Made by a program: the position numbers and the translations under genes. This document shows, in pieces, positions 17,443 through 25,811 of a stretch of 36,982 bases of DNA (the first letter of the stretch is position 1; the number at the start of each line of letters is the position of its first letter). The notes beneath the pieces were generated by a model. That model searched no databases, was not told the origin of the DNA, and saw only the letters and a program-made list of their open reading frames with translations. Source of the DNA: MED-G105 sp039819085 (GTDB lineage Bacteria > Pseudomonadota > Alphaproteobacteria > Caulobacterales > Parvularculaceae); NCBI GenBank assembly GCA_039819085.1, contig JBCBSQ010000023.1:1-36982 (forward strand). The letters run 5' to 3'.

Positions 17443-19097
17443 TCGTCAACCCGCAGATTCGCGGCGCTCAAGGGCCGTTGTTCAACCGGGCGCCGGCCAT
17501 CGCGGCGACCATCGCTTTTCTCGCCGGCGCGGCTTCCCTAGTGGCGGCCGCGACGCCCGGTCCTTTGCCGGAAGGATTCAGCCTTGCCGCGCAGGCGCTT
17601 GCAGAGCTGCCCAATCTCGTGCGCGCGGCCGCCGCCGTGGCCCTGATGGCTCTATCGATAGGACTTCTAAGGCGCGTGCGGATGGCCTGGGGCGTCAGCT
17701 TGGTCCTCGCCGCACACGGCGCGTTCGCCGCCTTCATCGGGCACGACCGCATCGTCGAAGGCGCCGCGCATCTGGCGCTGCTGGGCTTTCTCGTGGCCGC
17801 CCGCCAGGCTTTCTTCCGCCGCTCCGGCCTGCGCGCGATCCGGCTGGGCCGGGTGTGGCTGCTGGGCGCGAGCCTCGCAGTGCTCGTCGCGGCGGCGGGC
17901 GCGGCGCTCTGGGCCGGCCACGAACAGGGCTTCATCGACGCGGAATGGTGGGCGCTGGTGGCTGATCCCATGCTCGGCCGCGCAGGACGCCCGGTTGCGC
18001 TGGCCGCAGGTCTGGTGGCGCTGATCGGATTCGTCAGCCTGGTCGCCACGCGCGCCACGCCCGCTTTGCCCGCGCCGGACGGCTCGGAGCTTCAAAGCGT
18101 CGCCGCCGCACTGGCGCGGGCCGAAACGCCGCGCCCGGAGGCCATTCTCGCCTTCGCCGGCGACAAGCGGTTCGTGTTCGATCCGTCCGGCGACGCTTTC
18201 ATCATGTACGCCGCAACCGGGGGCAGCCTCATCTCCATGGGTGGCCCCGTCGGCAAGCGCGCCGCCTGGCGGCCGGCGCTGGACGCGTTTCGCGCCGAAG
18301 CCAAACGCCTGGCCTTGCGCCCCGCCGTCTACGCCGCCCCGCCAGAGCTGCTGCCGGATCTCCTCGACGCCGGCTTCCGGGTCGAGAAGATCGGCGAAAA
18401 CGCCGTCATAGACCTCGCTGACTTCTCGTTGTCCGGCCGGAAACGCGAAGTCGTCCGCCGCGGGCGGCGCAAACTCGCAGAACGCCGCGGCGCGACCTTC
18501 GAGCTGTGCGCGCCGCCGCACCCTGCGAAAGCCTTAGAGCGGCTAAAGCCGGTCTCAGACAAATGGCTCGCCCTGCATGGCGGACGGGAAAAGGCGTTCT
18601 CGCTCGGCCGCTTCGACCCCGCTTTCCTGGATGCCTGCTCCATCGGCATCGTCGAGATCGAGGGAAAGCCCGCCGCCTTCGGCTCGCTCTGGACGACGCC
18701 GGACAAGGGCTGGGCCGGTATAGACCTGATGCGTTATGCCCCCGACGACGCCCCCACCAACACGATGGATTTCCTGCTCGCTGAACTCATGCTCTGGGCG
18801 AAGGCTGAGGGATACGCGAAATTCGACCTCGCCATGGCGCCCCTGTCGGGGCTTGGCGAAGGCGAGACCTCGCCGCTCTTCGCGCGTCTGGGACGGCTGA
18901 TCTATGAGCGCGGGGAACGCGTCTACAATTTTCAAGGCTTGCGCCGGTTTAAGCAAAAGTTCGACCCCGCCTGGGAGCCGCGCTATCTCGCCGCCCCCGG
19001 CGCTTGGTCGTTGCCCGTCGTGCTCGCTGAGGCCGCCATGCTGACCAATGGCGGGCCCCTCAAACCCAAAGACGAGCCTGAAGCCGAAGCCTCCTAA
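17439..19097 (+). CDS. MprF-like protein with LPG_synthase_C (DUF2156) domain
   Basis: A 552-residue inner-membrane protein with about six hydrophobic helices in the first 210 residues and a soluble catalytic domain to the end. The domain matches LPG_synthase_C (PF09924), which transfers an amino acid from aminoacyl-tRNA to phosphatidylglycerol: FIMYAATGGSLISMGGPVG, GREKAFSLGRFD, IEGKPAAFGSLWT, PTNTMDFLLAELMLWAKAEG and VYNFQGLRRFKQKFDPAWEP are all in order. Full MprF proteins have about 14 helices and some 840 residues; the missing flippase half suggests a synthase-only form. Amino-acid specificity cannot be read. It is translationally coupled to the upstream hydrolase. Its TAA overlaps the TAG of the convergent mutase gene by 4 bases. 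Confidence 0.87.
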   Translation: MIVNPQIRGAQGPLFNRAPAIAATIAFLAGAASLVAAATPGPLPEGFSLAAQALAELPNLVRAAAAVALMALSIGLLRRVRMAWGVSLVLAAHGAFAAFIGHDRIVEGAAHLALLGFLVAARQAFFRRSGLRAIRLGRVWLLGASLAVLVAAAGAALWAGHEQGFIDAEWWALVADPMLGRAGRPVALAAGLVALIGFVSLVATRATPALPAPDGSELQSVAAALARAETPRPEAILAFAGDKRFVFDPSGDAFIMYAATGGSLISMGGPVGKRAAWRPALDAFRAEAKRLALRPAVYAAPPELLPDLLDAGFRVEKIGENAVIDLADFSLSGRKREVVRRGRRKLAERRGATFELCAPPHPAKALERLKPVSDKWLALHGGREKAFSLGRFDPAFLDACSIGIVEIEGKPAAFGSLWTTPDKGWAGIDLMRYAPDDAPTNTMDFLLAELMLWAKAEGYAKFDLAMAPLSGLGEGETSPLFARLGRLIYERGERVYNFQGLRRFKQKFDPAWEPRYLAAPGAWSLPVVLAEAAMLTNGGPLKPKDEPEAEAS

Positions 19098-20611
19098 ATT
19101 TCCTGGTTGTAGGCGCCGACTTCCGGATGCTTGGCGAGCCGCGGCTTCACCTCCTTGTGGAAGAGGTCGCGCATATCGTCCTCAGACGCCATGCTCTCGA
19201 CCACGACAACGAGTTCCGGCTTGTTCGACGAGGCCCGCGCGAGCACCCACGAGCCGTCCTCCAGCGTCACCCGTGCGCCGTTCACGGTGTTCACATCGAC
19301 GACCTTTCGGCCGAGAATCTCCCCGCCCTTCAGGCCTTCATATTCGGCGACCACTTTGTCGATGACGCCGTACTTCACCTCGTCCCCGCAATGCGGCGAC
19401 ATGGTGAGCGAGGTGTACGCCGCGCCAAGCTCGCCCTTCAGCTCCGACAGCTTTCGGTCGGGATTGCGATCGAGCATGGCGAGCACCGCTTTGGCTGCGA
19501 CTATGCCGTCGTCATAGCCAAGCCCGAGCGGCGGCCGAAAAAAGAAGTGGCCGGACTTTTCAAAACCCGCCAGCGCGTCCAGATCCGTGGTGCGCCGCTT
19601 GATGTAGGAGTGGCCGGTCTTGAAATAGTCGACCGTGGCGCCATTCGCCTGCAGCACTGGATCGGTCTTGTAGAGACCCGTCGATTTCACATCGACCACG
19701 AACTTTGCGTTCTCATACTGGGCCGAGAGATCCCGCGCCAGCATCAGGCCGATCTTGTCGGCGAAGATCTCCTCGCCAGTGTCGTCCACCACGCCGCACC
19801 GGTCCCCGTCTCCATCGAACCCAAGCGCCACATCCGCGCCGTGCGCTTTCACCGCCGCCGCCATGGCGTGCAGCATTTCTGAGTCTTCGGGGTTCGGATT
19901 ATATTTCGGGAAGGTCCAATCAAGATCGCAATCCATCTCGATCACCTCAGCGCCCATGGCGCGCAGAGCCTCCGGCGCGAAGACGCCCGCCGTGCCATTC
20001 CCGCATGCAGCGATCACTTTTAGCGGTTTCGCCAGCTTCACACCCTCAGCGGCCGCCGCAATATACTTCTCGCGCACGCCGTCCACCTCGAACGCCCCGC
20101 CGCCGGCGCGCGGCTGAAAATCGCCGCCGAGCACGATCGCTTTCAGCCGGCCCATTTCCTCCGGCCCGAAGGTGAGCGGCCTGTTCGCGCCCATTTTGAC
20201 GCCGGTCCAGCCATTCTCGTTATGGCTCGCGGTCACCATGGCGCAGCACGGCGCGTCGAGATCGAATTGCGCCCAATAGACCATGGGGCTCAGCGCCAAG
20301 CCCACATCCAGCACCTGGCAGCCGCCCTGAACGAGCCCCAACGTCAGCGCCTGTTTGATTGAATGCGAAATCGAGCGGAAATCATGGCCGGTCACCACTT
20401 TCGGCTCCACGCCGAGTTCATGGAACAGCGTCGCCATGCCGAGGCCGAGCGCCTGAACGCCTTTCAGGTTCAGCTCCGGGGCCTTCTCATGCCCGATCCC
20501 ATTGAACCACCAGCGCGCGTCATACTCGCGAAAGCCCGTCGGCTTCACCAGCGGCAACGTCTCGAACTCCAGCGTATTAGGGGCGATATCGGCGCGCGGC
20601 GCAGGCATCAT
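19094..20611 (-). CDS. Phosphomannomutase/phosphoglucomutase
   Basis: A 505-residue alpha-D-phosphohexomutase that interconverts the 6- and 1-phosphates of mannose or glucose, feeding GDP-mannose and UDP-glucose synthesis. The phosphoserine loop MVTASHNENGWTGVKMG has Ser129. The metal loop FDGDGDRCGVVDDTGE, the sugar-specificity segment AGFEKSGHFFF (in place of the common GEMSGH) and a C-terminal phosphate-binding domain are present. Length is a little above the usual 450-470. Two adjacent ATG codons exist; 20611 is chosen because AGGAG lies 8 bases upstream, and the longer open frame to 20653 lacks a ribosome site. It fits the glycan-rich context (pgi and several glycosyltransferases nearby). 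Confidence 0.92.
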   Translation of the reverse strand: MMPAPRADIAPNTLEFETLPLVKPTGFREYDARWWFNGIGHEKAPELNLKGVQALGLGMATLFHELGVEPKVVTGHDFRSISHSIKQALTLGLVQGGCQVLDVGLALSPMVYWAQFDLDAPCCAMVTASHNENGWTGVKMGANRPLTFGPEEMGRLKAIVLGGDFQPRAGGGAFEVDGVREKYIAAAAEGVKLAKPLKVIAACGNGTAGVFAPEALRAMGAEVIEMDCDLDWTFPKYNPNPEDSEMLHAMAAAVKAHGADVALGFDGDGDRCGVVDDTGEEIFADKIGLMLARDLSAQYENAKFVVDVKSTGLYKTDPVLQANGATVDYFKTGHSYIKRRTTDLDALAGFEKSGHFFFRPPLGLGYDDGIVAAKAVLAMLDRNPDRKLSELKGELGAAYTSLTMSPHCGDEVKYGVIDKVVAEYEGLKGGEILGRKVVDVNTVNGARVTLEDGSWVLARASSNKPELVVVVESMASEDDMRDLFHKEVKPRLAKHPEVGAYNQEI

Positions 20612-20641
20612 GGGCGTGTCTCCTCGGCCTCCGTTTCGCGC

Positions 20642-20670
20642 CTTAGACTGCAATCCCCGTACCGAAGCAA
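20642..20670 (-). promoter_or_regulatory. Candidate promoter of the phosphohexomutase gene
   Basis: On the minus strand TTGCTT (20670-20665) and TCTAAG (20647-20642) are separated by 17 bases, about 30 bases before the ATG at 20611. Weak -10 match; pattern only. Confidence 0.25.
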
Positions 20671-20761
20671 GGCGCGCGCCCGGCCTATCTCACGCGCGTG
20701 TGTCGACCGGGTCAAAGCCGCCTGGTTGCGCAAGGGAAAGCCGGGGCGTAAGAGCCGGCCC

Positions 20762-21460
20762 ATGAACAAAGTCCACGACACCGCCAGCGCCGCGCTGGAG
20801 GGCCATCTGTTCGACGGCATGACCATCATGTCCGGCGGCTTCGGCCTCTGCGGCATACCAGAGCTTCTCATCGCCGCAATCCGCGACAGCGGGGTGAAGG
20901 ACCTCACGGTCATCTCCAACAATGCCGGCGTCGACGGCTTCGGCCTCGGGCTTCTCTTGGAGAGCCGCCAGATCAAGAAAATGGTCTCGTCTTATGTGGG
21001 CGAGAACAAAGAGTTCGAGCGCCAATACCTCTCCGGAGAGCTCGAGCTTGAGTTCAACCCCCAGGGCACGCTTGCGGAGCGCTGCCGCGCCGGCGGGGCG
21101 GGCATTCCCGGTTTCTACACCAAGACCGGCGTCGGCACCGTCATCGCCGAGGGCAAGGAGCATAAGGACTTCAACGGCGAAACTTACATCCTCGAGACGG
21201 GCCTCGTCGCAGACCTCTCCATCGTCAAAGCCTGGAAAGGCGACGCGCAGGGCAATCTTGTCTACCGAAAGACCGCGCTGAACTTCAATCACGACATGGC
21301 CACGGCCGGCCGGATCACGGTCGCCGAAGTGGAAGACCTCGTCCCGGTGGGCGACTTCGACCCCGCCCACATCCACACGCCGGGAATCTTCGTCCAGCGC
21401 GTTATAGAAGGCGACCACGAAAAACGCATCGAACAACGCACGGTCCGCCAGAAAGACTAG
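20762..21460 (+). CDS. scoA: 3-oxoacid CoA-transferase subunit A
   Basis: Alpha subunit (232 residues) of succinyl-CoA:3-ketoacid CoA-transferase, which moves CoA between succinate and acetoacetate in ketone-body and polyhydroxybutyrate use. The CoA-transferase family I N-terminal motif GGFGLCGIPELLIAAI is present, as are ISNNAGVDGFGLGLLL, SYVGENKEFERQYLSGELELE, NPQGTLAERCRAGGAGIPGF and the subunit-A end region. The frame is open far upstream, but family alignment places the start at MNKVHDTASAAL. Subunit B is normally the next gene, usually overlapping or within a few bases. Here an opposite-strand Hsp70/J-like pair intervenes, and scoB begins 2645 bases later. The stop is only 3 bases from the stop of the convergent J-like gene. 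Confidence 0.93.
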   Translation: MNKVHDTASAALEGHLFDGMTIMSGGFGLCGIPELLIAAIRDSGVKDLTVISNNAGVDGFGLGLLLESRQIKKMVSSYVGENKEFERQYLSGELELEFNPQGTLAERCRAGGAGIPGFYTKTGVGTVIAEGKEHKDFNGETYILETGLVADLSIVKAWKGDAQGNLVYRKTALNFNHDMATAGRITVAEVEDLVPVGDFDPAHIHTPGIFVQRVIEGDHEKRIEQRTVRQKD

Positions 21461-21463
21461 CCT

Positions 21464-22285
21464 CTATTGACCGGTAGCTATGAGGTTGAGCAAATTGATC
21501 AACCCCATGAATCCAAGGATAAGCAGAATAACGCCGCTGCAACTTATCGACCGCTTTTCGTCGGACTTCCCTGCCTTCGCCGCCCGCCGTGTGTCTGATA
21601 TCGGCAGTGGCGGCGGCTCGTATCCCGCTTTGTGGGCCCTGCGCCGTATATGTCTTGGCGCAAGTTCCCTGTCTCGGAGCACACGTCGCACTTTCTCGAG
21701 GTGCGTGATCATATTGCGCATGCTCCAATTGTGCGCGGTCGACTGGCGGCTCCAGCCGAAGTGATCATCTAGAGATTGCAGGACCGTCAAATTTAGCCAG
21801 TCCGGTATCCCGACACTTCCGTCGTCCGTAGTGGTCGCCTGGTAAACGGTATAGAGCATCTCATCCGAAAACGACTGAAACACGTCGACGCTGTCGGCTT
21901 CGGTCCGGTCCAATAGCGCGTTGATCCCCAGTTTGCTCGATCCGACCCAGGGACTCTTCAGTCCCTCCAGAACTTCGCTGACGAGCCGAAGTGCGGTGGG
22001 CGGATCAGTTTGCTGAGCCGGTTCAATGTCGGAGTCCCGGGCATTAGCCGAATAAACCGCCTCGTCATCGTTATAGTCTTCAACGCCGTCATACTCAGCG
22101 TCTTCGGCGGCCCATCGCAGCTGGGCCCTGGCGTTTTCGAACGCAGCCCGCAACGCCATAAACCCCGCGGGATCATCGTCCGGGCGCGTGACCTTTAGCT
22201 TCTCCGCGTAGGCTGCTTTGACGTCCCCTTCAGTTGCGCCGTCGCGCATGAGCCCCAAGACAGCCCATGGATCGTTATAGGACAT
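21464..22285 (-). CDS. J-domain-like co-chaperone (DjlB/DjlC type) with C-terminal membrane anchor
   Basis: A 273-residue protein. Residues 4-55 (DPWAVLGL...DVKAAYAEKLKVTRPDDDP...FMALRAAFENAR) resemble the divergent J domains of DjlB/DjlC-type partners of HscC. The signature His-Pro-Asp is replaced by Arg-Pro-Asp (34-36), although His is normally essential for stimulating Hsp70. The middle is not recognised and contains an acidic stretch (about 60-90). A C-terminal hydrophobic segment (about 249-270) makes a tail anchor, so the J-like head would face the cytoplasm. The ATG at 22285 overlaps the end of the upstream hscC-like gene by 11 bases, implying coupled translation. The alternative upstream starts (frame open to 22318) lie deeper inside hscC. 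Confidence 0.8.
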   Translation of the reverse strand: MSYNDPWAVLGLMRDGATEGDVKAAYAEKLKVTRPDDDPAGFMALRAAFENARAQLRWAAEDAEYDGVEDYNDDEAVYSANARDSDIEPAQQTDPPTALRLVSEVLEGLKSPWVGSSKLGINALLDRTEADSVDVFQSFSDEMLYTVYQATTTDDGSVGIPDWLNLTVLQSLDDHFGWSRQSTAHNWSMRNMITHLEKVRRVLRDRELAPRHIRRRAHKAGYEPPPLPISDTRRAAKAGKSDEKRSISCSGVILLILGFMGLINLLNLIATGQ

Positions 22286-23987
22286 CGAAGTTCTCAAGCC
22301 GTGAGAGGATCGGCTCAATCGCGGCGCGCACTTCGGCGACGTGGCGCTCGTCTTGAGTACTTAGCGCCTTTTGAAATTCCGCGATCAGGCCCTGTATGCG
22401 GGTCCTCTCATCTCCCAAACAGTTTTCATAGGCGGCTGTGAGCCGCGCGATGAAAGCGGTGTTCTCTTGTTTGTCGCGGGGATGGATTTTCAGCTTTGAA
22501 AGCGCTTTCAAACGCTCTGCAATCTCCGACGCCGTCATAGCGCCAGGATTGCCTTCGATGACCAAGCGGAATGTCTTGTCATTTGAAACGACCTTCGCGA
22601 CGACCTCCAACAAGCCTGAATTATCGTAGGTGTAGCGAACGTCGACGGCCTCGTGTTCCTTTTTGTTGTAAGGGATTGGAACGTTCAGAGACCCGAGCAA
22701 GGCGTTGTCCCGGACAAACGGCGACTCGCCTTGATAAACCCGGATGACAATAGCGGTCTGGCCGCGTTCAAGCGGGTGCACAGTGTCTGCGCGGCTGACC
22801 GGAATGACGGTGTTTCGCTCGATCAATGGACTAAAATGCCCTCTTTCGAACTGGTGTTCGCCCACTTGAACACCCGTTTCGAATCCCAGCGTGAACGGAG
22901 CGACATCCGTCATGACGACGTCTTCGAGGGCTTCGTGGCGTTGCGCCAGGCCGGCTTGCACAGCGGCTCCCATGGCCACGACATGGTCAGGGTCGATCGA
23001 GAACTCGGGAAACCGGTCGAACATCCGCGTGGCGAGCGCCCGCACAGCAGGCATGCGCGTCGCTCCGCCCACGGCGATGATTCTGTCAAACGCGTCACTT
23101 CGAAGCCCCGCGTCGGAAACGGCCCTTTGGATAGGCAGTCTAAGCCGTTTCAATATCGGCCCGGTGATCTCATCAAACGTGCCACGCGAACAGACGAGTG
23201 TGTGCGTCTTTTTCTTGTAAGCGAACTCCGCTTTGGCTTCCGCTACTCCTGACAGGCGGTGCTTTATACTATCGGCCAATCGCCGGAGACGGGCTCGGTC
23301 CTCGGCTTCCATGTCGCCCGCCTTGACGCCGAGCTGCGCGGCAAAATGGGCGGCTAGGGCGTCTGTGAAATCTTCTCCGCCGAGGAACGCGTCACCAGAC
23401 GATGCGCGCACCTCCATAACCCCTGAAAACATCTCCAGAATCGACACGTCGAACGTGCCCCCACCGAGATCCAAGACAAGGAACCTATGCTCCGCAGTCC
23501 TGTCTTCGACGCCATATGCGAGAGCAGCAGCCGTCGGTTCGTTGATCAGTCTCGCCACATTCAGCCCGGCCAACTCAGCCGCAGCTTGGGTCGCTTTGCG
23601 TTGCACGTCGTTAAAATACGCCGGCACCGAGATGACGGCGTGATTGATCGGCTCGCCGAGATCCGCCTCCGCGTCGTCCTTCAATGATCGCAAGACAAGC
23701 GCGGAAAGCTCTTCCGCACGAAACATTTTTTTGCCCAGGCTTATCCCGCGATTGGTACCCATATGCCGCTTAAAACGCGCGGCGGTCTTTTCCGGGTGCG
23801 TCGTGAGACGGTATTTCGCCGCCTGTCCGACCATGACGGCGCCCTTATCGTCATAACCCACCACCGACGGGGTCAGCAGCTCCCCGTGCTTATTGGGTAT
23901 AAGCCTTGGGCCGCCAGGTTCGAACACCGCCACCAAGGAATTGGTTGTCCCGAGATCGATCCCTACTATCTTCTCGTCATCCGCCAT
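22275..23987 (-). CDS. hscC: HscC-type Hsp70 chaperone
   Basis: An ATP-dependent chaperone of 570 residues, shorter than DnaK (about 640) and close to HscC (about 556). Hsp70 ATPase motifs are complete: IVGIDLGTTNSLVAVF (phosphate 1), VISVPAYFNDVQRKAT, INEPTAAALAYG, LVLDLGGGTFDVSILE (phosphate 2) and IIAVGGATRMPAVRAL (adenosine). The substrate-binding half is present but the C-terminal lid is short and has no DnaK-like acidic tail. The ATG at 23987 is chosen because AGGA lies 8 bases upstream; an ATG at 23996 is also possible. It is coupled to the downstream J-like gene. Housekeeping dnaK normally sits with dnaJ and grpE and is about 70 residues longer, so this is an accessory Hsp70. The cassette reads less GC-rich than its neighbours by eye (not computed). 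Confidence 0.88.
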   Translation of the reverse strand: MADDEKIVGIDLGTTNSLVAVFEPGGPRLIPNKHGELLTPSVVGYDDKGAVMVGQAAKYRLTTHPEKTAARFKRHMGTNRGISLGKKMFRAEELSALVLRSLKDDAEADLGEPINHAVISVPAYFNDVQRKATQAAAELAGLNVARLINEPTAAALAYGVEDRTAEHRFLVLDLGGGTFDVSILEMFSGVMEVRASSGDAFLGGEDFTDALAAHFAAQLGVKAGDMEAEDRARLRRLADSIKHRLSGVAEAKAEFAYKKKTHTLVCSRGTFDEITGPILKRLRLPIQRAVSDAGLRSDAFDRIIAVGGATRMPAVRALATRMFDRFPEFSIDPDHVVAMGAAVQAGLAQRHEALEDVVMTDVAPFTLGFETGVQVGEHQFERGHFSPLIERNTVIPVSRADTVHPLERGQTAIVIRVYQGESPFVRDNALLGSLNVPIPYNKKEHEAVDVRYTYDNSGLLEVVAKVVSNDKTFRLVIEGNPGAMTASEIAERLKALSKLKIHPRDKQENTAFIARLTAAYENCLGDERTRIQGLIAEFQKALSTQDERHVAEVRAAIEPILSRLENFDVL

Positions 23988-24038
23988 CAAAATCATCCTG
24001 AACGCCAGCAAGGCAGACCGCACGAAACATTTATCTGC

Positions 24039-24058
24039 GCTAGATTTCACATGCTAGA
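24039..24058. repeat. Direct repeat GCTAGA-N8-GCTAGA between hscC and scoB
   Basis: GCTAGA occurs at 24039-24044 and again at 24053-24058, 14 bases start to start, in the 118-base gap between the divergent hscC-like and scoB genes. Spacing and position would suit a regulator site, but a six-base repeat can occur by chance. Confidence 0.25.
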
Positions 24059-24105
24059 CTCGTGCCGGCACATTGATTTGGATGCATAGAACAGAAAGGC
24101 TGAGC

Positions 24106-24735
24106 ATGCCCTGGACACGCGACGATATGGCGGCTCGCGCCGCGCAGGAGCTTGAGGACGGGTTCTACGTTAATCTCGGCATCGGGATTCCAACCCTGGT
24201 CGCCAATCACATTCCGGACGGGATCGACGTCACGCTCCAATCCGAGAACGGCATGCTCGGCATGGGGCCTTTTCCTTTTGAAGGCGAGGAGGATCCGGAC
24301 CTCATCAACGCCGGCAAGCAAACGATCACCGAGCTTGACCGAACCTCCTATTTCACCTCCTCCACCTCCTTCTCCATGATCCGGGGCGGGCATATCAATC
24401 TCGCCATTCTCGGCGCCATGGAGGTGGCTGAGAACGGCGACCTCGCCAATTGGATGATCCCCGGCAAGCTGGTGAAGGGCATGGGCGGGGCCATGGACCT
24501 CGTCGCCGGCGTCCGCCGCGTCGTCGTGGTTATGGATCACTGCAACAAGAAGGGCGAGACCAAGGTTCTGAAGGCCTGCACCCTGCCGCTGACCGGCAAA
24601 GGCGTGGTCGACCGGATCATCACCGATCTCGGCGTCTTCGACGTCGTCCCCGGCGGGCTCAAAGTGGTCGAAACAGCGCCGGGCGTGACTTTGGACGAGA
24701 TCAAAGCCAAAACCGAAGCCGCCTTGGTCGACTAA
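24106..24735 (+). CDS. scoB: 3-oxoacid CoA-transferase subunit B
   Basis: Beta subunit (209 residues) of the CoA-transferase whose alpha subunit is encoded at 20762-21460. It carries the catalytic Glu in QSENGMLGMGP (Glu47) that forms the glutamyl-CoA thioester. Other family blocks are YVNLGIGIPTLVANHIP, LINAGKQTITELDRTSYF, FSMIRGGHINLAILGAMEV, NWMIPGKLVKGMGGAMDLV and MDHCNKKGETKVL. The ATG at 24106 follows AGAAAGG; the open frame extends back to 24073 but the family start matches MPWTRDDMAARAAQEL. Both subunits look intact although their genes are split, so the enzyme is probably functional if both transcripts are made. The following dehydrogenase gene starts 11 bases after the stop. Confidence 0.93.
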   Translation: MPWTRDDMAARAAQELEDGFYVNLGIGIPTLVANHIPDGIDVTLQSENGMLGMGPFPFEGEEDPDLINAGKQTITELDRTSYFTSSTSFSMIRGGHINLAILGAMEVAENGDLANWMIPGKLVKGMGGAMDLVAGVRRVVVVMDHCNKKGETKVLKACTLPLTGKGVVDRIITDLGVFDVVPGGLKVVETAPGVTLDEIKAKTEAALVD

Positions 24736-24746
24736 AGCAGGACCCC

Positions 24747-25733
24747 ATGTCGCTCGCCGCGCAACCGATCCGCCGTCCGGACGACGCCGCCCAGACGGAC
24801 CAGCCGCTTCGCGCCGCAGTCGTCGGCGTCGGCGTGATGGGCTGGAACCATTCCCGCGCGCTCGCAGGCTTGCCCGGCGTGGACTTGGTTGGCGTTGTCG
24901 ACCCGGACCATGCCCGCCGCACCCATTGCAGCAATGCGTTCGCCTGCGCGCCCTTTGAAACCGTCGACGCCGCCATCGCCGAGGGCCTCGACTTTGCCGT
25001 GGTCGCGGTCCCGAACACGCTGCATCGCGAGATTGGCGTGCGTCTGCTGCAAGCCGGCGTCCACGTCCTGATGGAAAAGCCCATCGCGTCGAATGTCGAT
25101 GACGCCGAAGCGCTCATCAACGCGGCGGCCGCCCATGGCCGCAAACTCATGGTCGGCCACATCGAGCGCTTCAATCCCGCGGCCCGCGCTGTCGCGAAGG
25201 CGTGCGAAGACGACCAGATCATTTCCATCGACATCGCCCGCGTCGGCCCGTTCCCGGCGCGCATGGCGGGCGTCGGCGTGGTTATCGACCTCGGCGTCCA
25301 CGATATCGATCTCATCCGCATGATCACCCGCTCGGAGATCGCCGAGGCCAACGCCCAGATCTCGGCCGTCCGGGGCGGCCACGAAGACAGCGCGCTCCTC
25401 CAGTTCCGCACCGAAAGCGGCGTCGCGGCTCATCTTAACACGAATTGGATCACGCCCTACAAAGCGCGCAGAATCCAAGTCGCGACCCAAAGCAAATACA
25501 TCGCGGCCGATCTTATCAGCCGCCAAGTCGTCGAGTATTTCGACTATCGGCCCGACGGCTCCTACGCCACGCGCCACCTCAGCGTCCAACCGGCCGACGC
25601 CCTGCAAGACGAACTCTCCGCCTTCGCCGATAGCATCCGTAATGACACGCCAGCCCCGATTTCAGGCGAAGACGGCCTACGGAACCTACGCGTGGCGCTC
25701 GACTGCCTCGCCTCAGTGAGAGACCGCGGGTAG
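24747..25733 (+). CDS. Gfo/Idh/MocA-family NAD(P)-dependent oxidoreductase
   Basis: A 328-residue two-domain sugar dehydrogenase. The Rossmann loop is VVGVGVMGWNH (25-35); the catalytic-Lys motif is MEKPIA (Lys111). GHIERFNPAARA (about 137-148) and DLGVHDIDL (with His185) are shared with UDP-sugar dehydrogenases such as UDP-N-acetylglucosamine 3-dehydrogenase (GnnA/WlbA-like). A nucleotide-sugar substrate is therefore likely but not proven; inositol or other cyclic sugars are alternatives. The frame is open back to 24450 inside scoB, but AGGA before the ATG at 24747 and the family length set the start. It lies 11 bases after scoB and is probably co-transcribed with it, although the functions do not obviously match. 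Confidence 0.85.
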   Translation: MSLAAQPIRRPDDAAQTDQPLRAAVVGVGVMGWNHSRALAGLPGVDLVGVVDPDHARRTHCSNAFACAPFETVDAAIAEGLDFAVVAVPNTLHREIGVRLLQAGVHVLMEKPIASNVDDAEALINAAAAHGRKLMVGHIERFNPAARAVAKACEDDQIISIDIARVGPFPARMAGVGVVIDLGVHDIDLIRMITRSEIAEANAQISAVRGGHEDSALLQFRTESGVAAHLNTNWITPYKARRIQVATQSKYIAADLISRQVVEYFDYRPDGSYATRHLSVQPADALQDELSAFADSIRNDTPAPISGEDGLRNLRVALDCLASVRDRG

Positions 25734-25811
25734 CGCGTCCAACGGCTTAATGCGCGCAGGGTGCGCGGCGGCCGCTGGGCCGATGTGCGCTATCCGAGTT
25801 CAAAGACCTCG

